In this document: positions 26,054 to 35,651 of the stretch, one piece after another | Position numbering within the stretch: position 1 is the first letter of the stretch | How the letters are laid out: each line of letters begins with the position of its first letter | Source of the DNA: Lewinellaceae bacterium | GTDB taxonomy: Bacteria; Bacteroidota; Bacteroidia; Chitinophagales; Saprospiraceae | NCBI GenBank assembly: GCA_020636005.1 | Contig: JACJYR010000007.1 | Span: forward strand, 1 to 64,000 | Direction of reading: 5' to 3' | Length of the DNA stretch: 64,000 nucleotides | Made by a program: the position numbers and the translations under genes | The notes under the pieces: model-generated | Database searches by the model: none | Told to the model about the DNA's origin: nothing | Seen by the model: only the letters and a program-made list of their open reading frames with translations

Positions 26054-27067
26054 ATGAAGCGTTCTCTGGTTCACCCTGAAGCAAAAAACGATTGGGCAAG
26101 TATCCGCCAACCGGAACACATCACGGCGGTTTTAGACGTGATACTCATTAAACTGGATGATTATTTTGCCCGCTTTTGTGCTGCACCGCCCTCGACCGAA
26201 GCAGACTTGGTTGCTGTTTTGGGCAATCTCGGTGAGGTGCAGACGTCTTCGAAAAACAAGCAGTCTGATACTCGTTCTTGGCTTTTGGAACGTTGGGCAA
26301 CTGGCTTGAAAAAACATTATGACAAAGAAGAAAGAAAGTACAAGGCCATGTTCAGCGAACAGCGAATGGAGAAATTCCGGGACGGAAACCCTAAAAACTT
26401 TAAAGACAGGTTGAAAACAGACTGCCCTGTTATTCATCGTTCCTTGCGAAGCAAAGCGGAAGAAATGCAAGAATGGAAAGGAAGCTTTGCCCGTGCAAAA
26501 CCGCAAGAAATGTTCGACACTTTTGAGGAAGTGCTTGATTTTGCCCGTCCGCATGTTGAGGCATTCGAAAACGACCTGCCAGAAACTTCGCTGCTGCCTG
26601 ATACCTTCGCTGAATTGGCTGCCTTTTCTGATGAGCCAAACCTGTCCCTTCCAGGCGTCATTGGTGCAGGCATCAAATCAACCGTGGTTTATTACCTTTT
26701 CCCAAGTCATTTTCACCGTGCCGTCAGGCATTCGCTGTTCGGTTTTTATTTTCTAAGTGATATGCAAGCCTTTGGCTTACCAAGCGGCACAAATGAATTC
26801 ATCATGATAAATGATACGGACAAACGTCGTGAACAACGTGGGAGTGAGTACAATTACAAAATAGACCAAAACTACTGGTATCCATACGACTTGTTTATGT
26901 TTTATTCCTATTGGTTGTTCCATAAACTGGAATGTCGAAGTGAAAACTATGGGGTGCCCCTCGACCCAGACTTTCGTTTTGCCTACGTTTTTACTTTTCT
27001 CCATTTTGTATGTGAATGCAATGACGGCTCGATGCAAGTTATGGCTGGTGGTTATGGGCACGAATAA
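26054..27067 (+). CDS. Unknown protein encoded between two helicases
   Basis: I do not recognise the 337-residue product. No signal peptide or clear transmembrane helix is present. Residues 1-165 are charged and helical. The centre holds LPGVIGAGIKSTVVYYLFPSHF and HRAVRHSLFGFYFLSDM, and the C-terminal third is rich in Tyr/Phe/Trp (NYWYPYDLFMFYSYWLFHKLE). Conserved-looking His, Arg and Tyr in the centre could be catalytic, but this is speculation. A 3-bp gap upstream and a 26-bp gap downstream tie it to the NERD and RecQ-like helicases, so it probably works with them. Confidence 0.7.
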   Translation: MKRSLVHPEAKNDWASIRQPEHITAVLDVILIKLDDYFARFCAAPPSTEADLVAVLGNLGEVQTSSKNKQSDTRSWLLERWATGLKKHYDKEERKYKAMFSEQRMEKFRDGNPKNFKDRLKTDCPVIHRSLRSKAEEMQEWKGSFARAKPQEMFDTFEEVLDFARPHVEAFENDLPETSLLPDTFAELAAFSDEPNLSLPGVIGAGIKSTVVYYLFPSHFHRAVRHSLFGFYFLSDMQAFGLPSGTNEFIMINDTDKRREQRGSEYNYKIDQNYWYPYDLFMFYSYWLFHKLECRSENYGVPLDPDFRFAYVFTFLHFVCECNDGSMQVMAGGYGHE

Positions 27068-27093
27068 TAATTCAATCCTTGCTTTCATAGCTT

Positions 27094-28725
27094 ATGAACA
27101 TTCGGGAAATTCTACAAACGCATTTTGGTCATCACGATTTCCGTGATTTGCAAGAGCCTGCCATCCAACGATTGCTTTTGGGTGAAAACACGCTTTGCCT
27201 TATGCCGACTGGCGTTGGTAAATCCATCATTTTTCAGGTTGCAGGTATTGCTTTGGAAAAAACGACACTGGTTATTTCACCGCTTCTTGCATTGATGAAC
27301 CAACAAACGATGCGGCTTGCAAACCAAAAATTGTCGGTACTCGCTTTCAACTCTGCCCTTGGCGATAGCCAGAAACAAAGTGCCGCACTAAAGGATTTTT
27401 TTAAAAACCAACCTAATCCCCGTTTCCTTTATGTGTCCCCGGAAAAACTAATGTCAGACGGTTTTCTGGATTTCGTTCTTCGTAAAAATCGTGATGAAAT
27501 CGGGCTGGTAGTCGTAGATGAGGCGCATTGTGTTTCGCAATGGGGGCATGATTTTCGTCCAGCGTACAAATTTATTCCCCAGTGTTTGGATACTATTTTT
27601 GGTGCGGAGCCACGCCCTCCCATCCTCTGCCTTACCGCCACCCTTGCTCCACGAGACTTGGAGGAAGTCTGCCGGGATTTCGGTATTCCGAAGCAAGGCG
27701 TTTTGCGAAGCGAGGAAATTCTTCGCAGCAATATCGAATTAATCATCGAACCTGTGTTTGAAAATCACAAAGCCAAAGTAGCACGCTTGCGTGAAATTCT
27801 GGAAAAACATTGGGGTGAGAAGATTATCGTTTACACCCACATTAAGCGGTACAGTTACGGTACTCGTAAAATGGCAGAGCTATTCGCCACTGATTTTTCC
27901 TGTCAACCTTTCGATGCCGATTTGCCGGAAGATGAAAAACGAAATACACTTTCTGCATTTGAGCGCGGCGACTTGAAAATAGTCTTTGCCACCAGCGCCT
28001 TCGGTATGGGTATTGACATTCAAGATATTAGGGTCGTTGTACATTATTTGATGCCGGAGAGCATTGAGCAATATATCCAAGAAACTGGCAGAGCGGGACG
28101 TGATGACAAGCCTTCTTTTGCCTATTTACTTCATACACCTGCCAATGTCAAAGTCAGGGAAGATTTGATTAGGCAGGATTTCAGTGTGGAAGCGCTATCC
28201 GAACTTTTTTATGGACAATTATTTATGAAAAACTATCGGCAGGATAACCCTTCGAGGTATTTGATTTATGATTGGTCGGATGCGAAGGAAGAGGAAATGC
28301 TACCAAAGCTTTTTTTCCAAATGCAGCAATTTGGTCTCGCCACGCCACCTGTTCGGTGTTTTCAATTCGTGGATTGCTTTGAAGCGCGGGTGGAAAACGC
28401 CGTTTTTAAGCAATATGCCAGCCTCCCTGACATTTTTGCCCTCGATGATGTTGCCCGGCATGTCGGAGAGCCGCTCGCTGCCGTTGCCGAAAAAATTTAC
28501 GAGGAATTTTACCACGACCGGCTGAAACTGAAAAGACAAATGAAAAACGTCTTATTTTTTCGGTTGACAAGAATCTTTGAAGCAAACGATTTTGAATTGC
28601 TCGCGGCTGCCATGAATGAGCGGGCAACCGTTCGATTAAACAACTTTCGACAGTTCTGTGATTTCATCGAATTGGATGCACCTGAACGTGAAGGACAGTT
28701 ACGCCACTTTTGGTCTTCTACTTAA
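27094..28725 (+). CDS. RecQ-like DEAH-box helicase lacking RQC/HRDC
   Basis: The 543-residue product has the RecQ motor: motif 0 FRDLQEPAIQ, Walker A MPTGVGKS (37-44), VVVDEAHCVSQWGHDFRPAY, LTATLAPRD, ATSAFGMGIDI and QETGRAGRDD. After about residue 360 it departs from RecQ: no Cys4 zinc-binding motif and no HRDC domain, but a helical C-terminal region of unknown kind. RecQ motors unwind 3'-tailed DNA. The truncated tail and the operon partners suggest a specialised role rather than housekeeping recombination. Confidence 0.85.
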   Translation: MNIREILQTHFGHHDFRDLQEPAIQRLLLGENTLCLMPTGVGKSIIFQVAGIALEKTTLVISPLLALMNQQTMRLANQKLSVLAFNSALGDSQKQSAALKDFFKNQPNPRFLYVSPEKLMSDGFLDFVLRKNRDEIGLVVVDEAHCVSQWGHDFRPAYKFIPQCLDTIFGAEPRPPILCLTATLAPRDLEEVCRDFGIPKQGVLRSEEILRSNIELIIEPVFENHKAKVARLREILEKHWGEKIIVYTHIKRYSYGTRKMAELFATDFSCQPFDADLPEDEKRNTLSAFERGDLKIVFATSAFGMGIDIQDIRVVVHYLMPESIEQYIQETGRAGRDDKPSFAYLLHTPANVKVREDLIRQDFSVEALSELFYGQLFMKNYRQDNPSRYLIYDWSDAKEEEMLPKLFFQMQQFGLATPPVRCFQFVDCFEARVENAVFKQYASLPDIFALDDVARHVGEPLAAVAEKIYEEFYHDRLKLKRQMKNVLFFRLTRIFEANDFELLAAAMNERATVRLNNFRQFCDFIELDAPEREGQLRHFWSST

Positions 28726-28830
28726 CTATTCTGTTTTGCCTGTTAACCCGCAACTCTTTTATCTTCTCTACTGAATAGTTTGGTAATGTCCAATAGAGTA
28801 TGGAGACCATTGTGTGAAACTCAGTTTATT

Positions 28831-29262
28831 ATGAAAAAACAACAATCCATGATTAGTGCTGCCCTCGGCTTCGTACTGGCAACGAGCTGTTGCTGGTTGC
28901 CTTGGCTGGCGCTGGCCTTGGGAGGCGCTGCGGGTCTTTCCGTTGTTTCCGAGGGCGTGGAAAAATACGGTGGCTGGCTCATGGTGTTGGGCATTGGGCT
29001 GGTTGGTTGGTCAGGTTGGAAGTTTTTTCAGAAAAGGAAGAAACCCCAATTGGGCAACATCGTCTTACAAAGCTTGCTCACCTGTCCGAACTGCGGTTTT
29101 CAAAGGATGGAAACCATGCCCAGCGACGCCTGCCAGTTTTTTTACGAGTGCGAAAATTGCCGGCAACTGCTGCGCCCGAAGCCCGGCGATTGTTGTGTGT
29201 TTTGCAGTTATGGTTCGGTTAAATGCCCGCCCATCCAGCTCGGAAAAGATTGCTGCGTATGA
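28831..29262 (+). CDS. MerT-like membrane protein fused to a GDCCVxC domain
   Basis: From ATG 28831 the 143-residue product has two membrane helices (about 8-38 and 46-63) with a vicinal CC pair at 20-21 in the first, as in the mercury transporter MerT. A soluble Cys-rich tail follows: TCPNCGFQ, YECENCRQLL, then GDCCVFCSYGSVKCPPIQ. That last motif defines the GDCCVxC (seleno)protein family found with mercury and other metal genes. Both parts are usually separate proteins. It probably moves or sequesters thiophilic metal ions. It stands at the head of the metal island, about 100 bp after the helicase operon. Confidence 0.82.
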   Translation: MKKQQSMISAALGFVLATSCCWLPWLALALGGAAGLSVVSEGVEKYGGWLMVLGIGLVGWSGWKFFQKRKKPQLGNIVLQSLLTCPNCGFQRMETMPSDACQFFYECENCRQLLRPKPGDCCVFCSYGSVKCPPIQLGKDCCV

Positions 29263-29416
29263 CCAACGCCCGTTTTTATTCTGATAGCTACATTACCATT
29301 TCCGAAAGCTCCTGAATTTTTTTCCATTACCAGGCAACCATTTCCCCATCACCATTGAATAGTATGATAGCACCCTGAAAATCCGGTGCGCACCTCAAGT
29401 TCAATCGCATTGCATC

Positions 29417-29830
29417 ATGAAAAACGTTTTTTATTTACTATTCCTGACCTTTTCGCTGATGGCGGCAGGTTGTCAAAAAGAAGAACAACTGGGGCCTGCC
29501 GATGCCATTTACCTGAAGTTCATCAACAAAACCGGCGACGGCATCGAGGGCCTGCTGGTCAGCCGGGCGGACATCGGCGATTTATCCAAAGGGAAATCAT
29601 CGGATTATGTGCGCTACGAGACCTTTGGGCAGCAGTTCAAGTACATGCTGACCGAGGCAGTCGGCACGATGGGCGGCAAAAGGCATTTCCAGTCGTCCGC
29701 TTGCAGTGGCGTTTGCGGAACGTCCTCGGCGCCTTATGGTGTCTGGTTGGAAAATGGCTATTACAAGGTGGTTATTACCAAGTCGGGTGAGTTGGGGGGC
29801 AATTATCTTGATTTTCGGTTGGCTGAGTAA
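29417..29830 (+). CDS. Small lipoprotein of unknown function
   Basis: The 137-residue product has lipobox LMAAGC (Cys 19), then a compact strand-rich domain with SSACSGVCGTSS near the middle (two Cys, a possible disulphide or metal site). No family is recognised. It lies 154 bp after the MerT-like gene and about 120 bp before the HYC_CC_PP gene on the same strand. The intergenic DNA before it (29263-29416) shows no signals. Confidence 0.7.
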   Translation: MKNVFYLLFLTFSLMAAGCQKEEQLGPADAIYLKFINKTGDGIEGLLVSRADIGDLSKGKSSDYVRYETFGQQFKYMLTEAVGTMGGKRHFQSSACSGVCGTSSAPYGVWLENGYYKVVITKSGELGGNYLDFRLAE

Positions 29831-29924
29831 ATTCGCTACTATTTTCAGTGACCGGAGCCTGTTTTGCCCCACATTTTGTAACTATACCCCATAATTTTAT
29901 AAAGCATCACGGCATTAAAACCTT

Positions 29925-29932
29925 TACTTTTG
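29925..29932 (+). promoter_or_regulatory. Bacteroidota -7 box before the HYC_CC_PP gene
   Basis: TACTTTTG matches TAnnTTTG, 17 bp before the ATG at 29950. No clear TTG is present at -33. Confidence 0.4.
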
Positions 29933-29949
29933 TGGTGATTTTTGAATCA

Positions 29950-30378
29950 ATGGCAGCTAAGTTCCTACATATCATTCTCGCTTTGTCGGTTTTGTTCAGC
30001 ACGACCGGCTTCACCTTGAGCAAACACTTTTGCCAAAAAGAGTTGCAGGATGTGAGCCTTTTTGCGAAAGCGGAAAACTGCCAACATTCCAAAACGCCTC
30101 CCTGCCAAAGCGCCAGCCATCATTGCGGTTCCCATTCCGGCGAAGATGACAATGGCTGTTGCCACAACACCGCAAAGTATTACAAGCTCGACCAGGAAAA
30201 ACAGGCCCAATCGCTTGAGTTCAAACCGTTGAAAGCCCCGGTATTGCTTGCAGCCGTCCTGGTCATATTTAATATCGAACTGCCGGTTGACAAAACCCAA
30301 TTTCTCACCTACCAAACCTACAAGCCACCCATTGTCTGCGACGATTTCCAGTCCATGTTGCAGACGTTCCGTTTATAA
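29950..30378 (+). CDS. HYC_CC_PP family protein
   Basis: From ATG 29950 (142 residues) there is a signal sequence (FLHIILALSVLFSTTGFT), then SKHFCQKEL, a His/Cys-rich loop (NCQHSKTPPCQSASHHCGSH), NGCCHNTAKYYKL and a near-C-terminal QTYKPPIVCDD. These are the marks of the HYC_CC_PP family, which in Bacteroidota is regularly encoded before heavy-metal RND pumps; the first motif is HFC here rather than HYC. A periplasmic metal-binding role is inferred. The gene for CusA follows after about 110 bp. Confidence 0.82.
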   Translation: MAAKFLHIILALSVLFSTTGFTLSKHFCQKELQDVSLFAKAENCQHSKTPPCQSASHHCGSHSGEDDNGCCHNTAKYYKLDQEKQAQSLEFKPLKAPVLLAAVLVIFNIELPVDKTQFLTYQTYKPPIVCDDFQSMLQTFRL

Positions 30379-30489
30379 ATAGCCATCAGTATGCACTTGC
30401 CGCTCGGTGAAACCCACCGCAGGGGCTAAAGTCGTTTGGTTTGCGCCGGCAACGGCGTGAATTTTTTCAACCAAAATTGATGGTACATC

Positions 30490-33400
30490 ATGCTTAACGG
30501 AATCATTCGCTTTTTCCTTGAAAACAAATTCGTCACCCTGCTGCTGCTGGTGATATTTATCGGGTGGGGCATTGCCACCGCCCCCTTTGGCTGGAAGACC
30601 TTCCTGCCCTCCGACCCTGTGCCTGTGGACGCCATACCCGACCTCGGCGAAAACCAGCAAATCGTTTTCACCAACTGGATGGGGCGCTCCCCGCAGGACA
30701 TCGAAGACCAAATCACCTACCCGCTCACGACCTTCCTGCTGGGCATCCCCGGCGTGAAATCCATCCGGAGTTCCTCCATCTTCGGCTTGTCCAGCATCTA
30801 CATCATTTTTGACGAAAGCATTGAGTTTTACTGGTCACGAAGCCGGATATTGGAAAAACTCAACTCCCTGCCCTCCAACCTGCTGCCAACCGGGGTACAG
30901 CCATCGTTGGGGCCGGATGCCACTGCCCTGGGGCAGGTGTTCTGGTACACCCTTGAAGGGCGTGATTCCGCCGGGAACGTCACCGGGGGATGGGACTTGA
31001 ACGAAATCAGGACGGTGCAGGATTTTTATGTAAAATATTCCCTCAATGCCGTCGAGGGCGTCTCCGAAGTCGCCTCTATCGGTGGCCACGTCAAAGAATA
31101 CCAGGTGGATGTGAACCCCGATGCCCTTAAAGCCTACAACATCCCCTTGACAAAGGTGATGGACGCTGTTAAAAAGTCGAACCGGGACGTTGGCGCAAAA
31201 ACCATCGAAATCAACAAGGCGGAATACTTTGTCCGGGGGCTGGGCTACATCAAAAAAGTGGAAGACCTCGAACTGGCGGTCGTGGCCGTGAACAACAACG
31301 TGCCCATCCGTATCAAGGACATTGGCGTCGTGAAATTGGGCCCAGCTACCCGGCGGGGCCTGCTCGACAAGGACGGCGCCGAGGTGGTCGGGGGCGTGGT
31401 GGTTGCCCGCTACGGCTCCAACCCGCTGGCCGTCATCAACGGCGTCAAAGAAAAAATCAAGGCGACCGCCTCTGGCCTGCCAAAAAAGACCCTGGCCAAC
31501 GGGACGGTGAGCCAACTGACCGTCGTGCCTTTTTACGACCGTTCCCAACTTATTCATGAAACCCTCGGCACGCTGGAGCGGGCGCTCTCGCACGAAATCA
31601 TCATCAGCATCATCGTGGTCATCGTGCTGGTACTCAACCTGCGGGCATCGCTGCTCATCTCCAGCATGTTGCCGGTGGCGGTGCTAATGACCTTCGTCGT
31701 CATGCGCTACGCCGGGGTGGACGCCAACATCGTGGCGCTGTCCGGTATCGCCATCGCCATCGGCGTGATGGTGGACGTGGGGATTGTTTTTGTGGAAAAC
31801 ATCATCCGCCACCTCGAACTGCCGGAGAACCACGGGGTGCGGGGGCGGCGCCTGCTCGAAGTCATCTACGAGGCGACCGTTGAAGTTTCGTCTGCCATCA
31901 CCACAGCATTGGCGACGACGGTGGTGAGCTTCTTGCCAGTTTTTGCGATGGAGTCAGCGGAGGGCAAGTTGTTCAAGCCGCTGGCATTCACAAAAACCTT
32001 TGCGCTGGGCGCTTCTTTCGTACTCGGTATAGTGGTGCTGCCTGCGCTGGCGCACCTGGTGATGTCGTTGAATTTTGACAAAAAAAGGGTGCGAGGTATC
32101 TGGAACATTGCGCTCATTGCCGCTGGCATCCTGTTCGCCATCGTTTATAAAACATGGCTGCCCGTATGGCTGGTAGTTATTGGTTTGAACAACCTGCTTG
32201 AAAACAAATGGCCGGAACGCTGGAAATCAGCGCCCAATTTCATCAATATCGCTGTTGTTGTGTTGGTCGCCACGTTTTTCCTGACTGAGGAGTGGGCGCC
32301 GCTGGGGCACCATAATTCGCTGTTTGTCAACTACCTTTTTGTGCTGATGCTGCTCGGCATCATTCTCGGTGCGTTACTGTCCATTGTCCATTTTTACGAA
32401 CCTGTTTTGAAATGGTGCCTCGTGAACAAAGGCAAGTTCATGCTTATCCCCCTGTTCACCATCCTCTTCGGGCTGGTCATCTGGCTGGGGTGGAACAATT
32501 CGTTCGGTTTTGCAGCAAAGGGTTTCGATAAAATAGGCTGGAATATCCGCACGACCGGGTTCTGGAGCGCCATGACGCATAAATTTCCCGGCATGGGCAA
32601 GGAGTTCATGCCCTCGCTCAATGAGGGCAGTTTCCTGCTCATGCCCACTTCCATGCCGCACTCCGGGGTAGAGGAAAACCAACGGGTGGTGGCACAGCTC
32701 GACATGCTGCTGGCGAACATCCCCGAAGTGGAACTGGCGGTGGGCAAGGCCGGGCGTGCCGAAACGGCGCTCGACCCCGCCCCGATTTCGATGTACGAGA
32801 ACGTCATCAATTACAAACCTGAGTTTTTAATCAATGAAGACGGAAAGCGGGAAACGTTCAAGGCGGATAAAAAAGAACGCTTCATCCTTGTTTCGGGCGA
32901 TTCGCTCACGAACGAGGAAGCCCTGGAACGGGGTGTGAAACCTACCGAACTCATTCCCGACCCGGACGGCCAATACTTCCGAAACTGGCGCCCGAAAATC
33001 AAAAAACCTGCCGACATCTGGGACGAAATCGTGCGGGTGACCAAACTGCCCGGCGTTACCTCTGCCCCGAAATTGCAGCCTATCGAAACCCGCCTCGTCA
33101 TGCTCCAGACCGGCATGAGGGCGCCCATGGGAATCAAAGTTTACGGCCCCGATTTGAAGACCATCGAGGATTTCGGGCTGAAGCTCGAAGCCATCCTGAA
33201 AGAGGTACCCTCCGTAAAGGCTGAAGCCGTTTTTGCCGACCGCATCGTGGGCAAACCCTACCTCCACCTGAACATCGACCGTGCCGCTGCCGCCCGCTAC
33301 GGGCTGAATATCGAGGACGTGCAGATGTTCATCGAAACCGCCATCGGCGGTATCGCCGTGACGAGCACAGTGGAAGGCAGGGAGCGTTTCCCCGTGCGGG

Positions 33401-34320
33401 TGCGCTACCCCCGTGAGCTTCGGGACAACCCCGAAAGCATCAAAGAAATGCTGGTACCGACCCCGGTCGGGGCGCAAGTGCCACTCGGCGAATTGCTGGA
33501 AATCGAATACGTGCGGGGGCCTCAGTTGATTAAAAGCGAGGACACATTCCTGACCGGCTACGTGCTGCTCGACAAAAAAGAGGGCTACGCAGAGGTGAAT
33601 GTCGTGGAAGAAGCCACCCGTTTCATCCAGCAAAGGATTGACAATGGCGAACTGGCCGTGCCTGCCGGGGTGAGCTACAGGTTTTCCGGCAGCTACGAAA
33701 ACCAGTTGCGGGCGATGAAACGGCTGTCCATCGTCATCCCCATCAGTCTCATCACCATCTTTTTGCTGTTGTTTTTTCAGTTCAAAACGGTCATCGCCTC
33801 GTCCATCCACTTTTCGGGCGTGTTCGTGGCCTTCGCCGGGGGCTTCATCATGCTCTGGCTTTATGGGCAGGACTGGTTCCTGAATTTTTCCATCGCCGAA
33901 GTGAGCATGCGGGAGCTGTTCCAACTGCACCCCATCAACCTCAGCGTGGCGGTCTGGGTGGGCTTCATCGCCCTGTTCGGCATCGCCACCGACGACGGGG
34001 TGATTATGGGGACGTACATCCACCAGGTTTTTGAAGAAAGGAAGCCGCAGACCGTGCCGGAAGTACGGGAGGCAGTTTTGATTGCTGGCAAAAAGCGGGT
34101 ACGCCCCGCCATGATGACAGCAGCCGTTGCCATCATCGCCCTGCTGCCTGTGCTGACTTCGACTGGAAAAGGCGCCGACATCATGGTGCCGATGGCGATT
34201 CCAACATTCGGAGGGATGACAATCCAGTTGATGACGATGTTCGTGGTGCCGGTGTTGCAGGCGTATTGGCGGGAAACGGTAGTGAAAAAGCAGGCATCTT
34301 CAACGGTGACGCCAAGCTGA
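30490..34320 (+). CDS. cusA: CusA/CzcA family heavy-metal RND efflux pump
   Basis: The 1276-residue product has the RND layout: N-terminal helix, two large periplasmic loops and 12 helices. The HME-type TM4 signature GIAIAIGVMVDVGIVFVENIIRHLE-like segment (around residue 418) carries the proton-relay acids. MRAPMGIKVYG and GEFMPSLNEGSF-like motifs are also present. It is about 230 residues longer than E. coli CusA owing to additional membrane/loop material around residues 520-690, usual in Bacteroidota homologues. Met-rich MPTSMPHSG lies in a periplasmic loop. Substrate is probably Cu(I)/Ag(I), judged from the neighbours; Co/Zn cannot be ruled out. Confidence 0.92.
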   Translation: MLNGIIRFFLENKFVTLLLLVIFIGWGIATAPFGWKTFLPSDPVPVDAIPDLGENQQIVFTNWMGRSPQDIEDQITYPLTTFLLGIPGVKSIRSSSIFGLSSIYIIFDESIEFYWSRSRILEKLNSLPSNLLPTGVQPSLGPDATALGQVFWYTLEGRDSAGNVTGGWDLNEIRTVQDFYVKYSLNAVEGVSEVASIGGHVKEYQVDVNPDALKAYNIPLTKVMDAVKKSNRDVGAKTIEINKAEYFVRGLGYIKKVEDLELAVVAVNNNVPIRIKDIGVVKLGPATRRGLLDKDGAEVVGGVVVARYGSNPLAVINGVKEKIKATASGLPKKTLANGTVSQLTVVPFYDRSQLIHETLGTLERALSHEIIISIIVVIVLVLNLRASLLISSMLPVAVLMTFVVMRYAGVDANIVALSGIAIAIGVMVDVGIVFVENIIRHLELPENHGVRGRRLLEVIYEATVEVSSAITTALATTVVSFLPVFAMESAEGKLFKPLAFTKTFALGASFVLGIVVLPALAHLVMSLNFDKKRVRGIWNIALIAAGILFAIVYKTWLPVWLVVIGLNNLLENKWPERWKSAPNFINIAVVVLVATFFLTEEWAPLGHHNSLFVNYLFVLMLLGIILGALLSIVHFYEPVLKWCLVNKGKFMLIPLFTILFGLVIWLGWNNSFGFAAKGFDKIGWNIRTTGFWSAMTHKFPGMGKEFMPSLNEGSFLLMPTSMPHSGVEENQRVVAQLDMLLANIPEVELAVGKAGRAETALDPAPISMYENVINYKPEFLINEDGKRETFKADKKERFILVSGDSLTNEEALERGVKPTELIPDPDGQYFRNWRPKIKKPADIWDEIVRVTKLPGVTSAPKLQPIETRLVMLQTGMRAPMGIKVYGPDLKTIEDFGLKLEAILKEVPSVKAEAVFADRIVGKPYLHLNIDRAAAARYGLNIEDVQMFIETAIGGIAVTSTVEGRERFPVRVRYPRELRDNPESIKEMLVPTPVGAQVPLGELLEIEYVRGPQLIKSEDTFLTGYVLLDKKEGYAEVNVVEEATRFIQQRIDNGELAVPAGVSYRFSGSYENQLRAMKRLSIVIPISLITIFLLLFFQFKTVIASSIHFSGVFVAFAGGFIMLWLYGQDWFLNFSIAEVSMRELFQLHPINLSVAVWVGFIALFGIATDDGVIMGTYIHQVFEERKPQTVPEVREAVLIAGKKRVRPAMMTAAVAIIALLPVLTSTGKGADIMVPMAIPTFGGMTIQLMTMFVVPVLQAYWRETVVKKQASSTVTPS

Positions 34321-34355
34321 CGGCAATAAAGTTTTTAAACAAAAAAGAGAAAATC

Positions 34356-35585
34356 ATGCGCAGTATAATCATCATTATTTCAATCCTGGCGACGAGCAGC
34401 CTTTCCGCCCAAACGCTGGACGACTACCTGAAAAACGCTGCCGAAAATAATCCCGGCATTAAGGCCCGGCAGACTGAGGTTCAGGCTGCCTTGCAAAAAT
34501 TGCCGCAGGCAAAAGCATTGCCCGACCCGACGGTGAACGCTTCCTGGTTCATCCGCCCGATGATGCTGCCAATGGGCAACCAATTGGGCAGCATCTCGGC
34601 GATGCAAATGTTTCCCTGGTTCGGGGCGCTCGACGCCATGGAAAACGAGGTGGCACGGATGGCGGAGGTGAAACTCCAGGCAGTGCAAGTGGCACAAAAC
34701 GAACTGTTTTTCAAGATAAAAAACGGCTGGTATCCGCTGTTCGAGCTGGAAGAAAAAATCCGCATCCAGCAAGACCTCTTGCGACTGCTCGAAACGGACA
34801 AGGAACTCGCCACCGTCATGTTCCAGCAGGGCATGGCGCCTATGGTGGACCCTATCCGGGCGGACATCATGATAGACGAGGTGAAAACCGAAATCGCCCT
34901 GTTGGAACAAAAACGCAAGCCGCTGGAAGTCGCTTTCAACCGTCTCCTCAACCGGGACGACAACCTGCCGGTGACCATCTCCGGCGTACTGCCGGAACCG
35001 GTGACCGGCGCTGCTTCCCGTGCTGACAGTCTTATCGGCAACAACCCCATGCTGGCGGTTTTTGACAAACAAATACAGGCAGCGCAAGCCGGGGAGAAAG
35101 TGGCGGACTACATGCGGAAGCCGATGATTGGCGCCGGGCTGCAATACATGCCGTTGGCGAAACGGGCCAACAGCGACATTCCCCCCAACACCGGCAGGGA
35201 CATGGTGATGCCCATGTTCTCCGTCACCGTGCCCATCTGGAAGAAAAAATACAATGCCGCCGTCGAAGAGCGCCGCCTGATGCAGGCCATGTACGCAGAC
35301 ATGAAACAGGACATGCAAAACGACCTCGCCGCCATGTACGAAATGACTTTTTACGAACTGGAAAAAATGGCACAAATGGTCGAACTGCTCAACCTGCAAA
35401 TGGTGAAAACCCAGCAGGCCATTGACCTTTTGATGGCAGCATACAGCAATGCGGGGCAGGACTTTGAAGAAGTTTTGCGCTTGCAGCAGCAGTTGTTCCG
35501 TTACCGGACGGAAAAGGTTTCGGCGCAGACGGAGTACCAACTGATGTTGGTGAAACTGGATTATTTGACAGGGAAAATGAATTAA
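34356..35585 (+). CDS. TolC-family outer membrane channel of the metal efflux pump
   Basis: From ATG 34356 the 409-residue product has a signal peptide (cleavage after LSA, about 20). Two TolC-type helical repeats each start from an LxxxLxxA-like helix (TLDDYLKNAAENNPGIKA; SLIGNNPMLAVFDKQIQAA). A Met-rich stretch (SWFIRPMMLPMGNQ, MQMFPWFG) fits copper/silver channels such as CusC. It starts 35 bp after cusA and precedes the adaptor gene. The order pump-channel-adaptor is common in Bacteroidota. Confidence 0.88.
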   Translation: MRSIIIIISILATSSLSAQTLDDYLKNAAENNPGIKARQTEVQAALQKLPQAKALPDPTVNASWFIRPMMLPMGNQLGSISAMQMFPWFGALDAMENEVARMAEVKLQAVQVAQNELFFKIKNGWYPLFELEEKIRIQQDLLRLLETDKELATVMFQQGMAPMVDPIRADIMIDEVKTEIALLEQKRKPLEVAFNRLLNRDDNLPVTISGVLPEPVTGAASRADSLIGNNPMLAVFDKQIQAAQAGEKVADYMRKPMIGAGLQYMPLAKRANSDIPPNTGRDMVMPMFSVTVPIWKKKYNAAVEERRLMQAMYADMKQDMQNDLAAMYEMTFYELEKMAQMVELLNLQMVKTQQAIDLLMAAYSNAGQDFEEVLRLQQQLFRYRTEKVSAQTEYQLMLVKLDYLTGKMN

Positions 35586-35599
35586 TCAAATCATCCGAA

Positions 35600-35634
35600 T
35601 GTGCTTTGCGGCCGCCGGGCGGCTGCAAAGCACA
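35600..35634. repeat. Strong intergenic hairpin between channel and adaptor genes
   Basis: TGTGCTTTGC (35600-35609) pairs with GCAAAGCACA (35625-35634), with inner GCCG/CGGC pairing. No T-run follows. An RNA stability or attenuation element between subunits of differing stoichiometry is plausible. Confidence 0.6.
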
Positions 35635-35651
35635 GGTTAAAAATTTCAACA

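Noticed and set aside
34380..35540. 386-residue frame antisense to the TolC-family gene
   Set aside because: The plus strand encodes an intact TolC-family protein in a pump operon.
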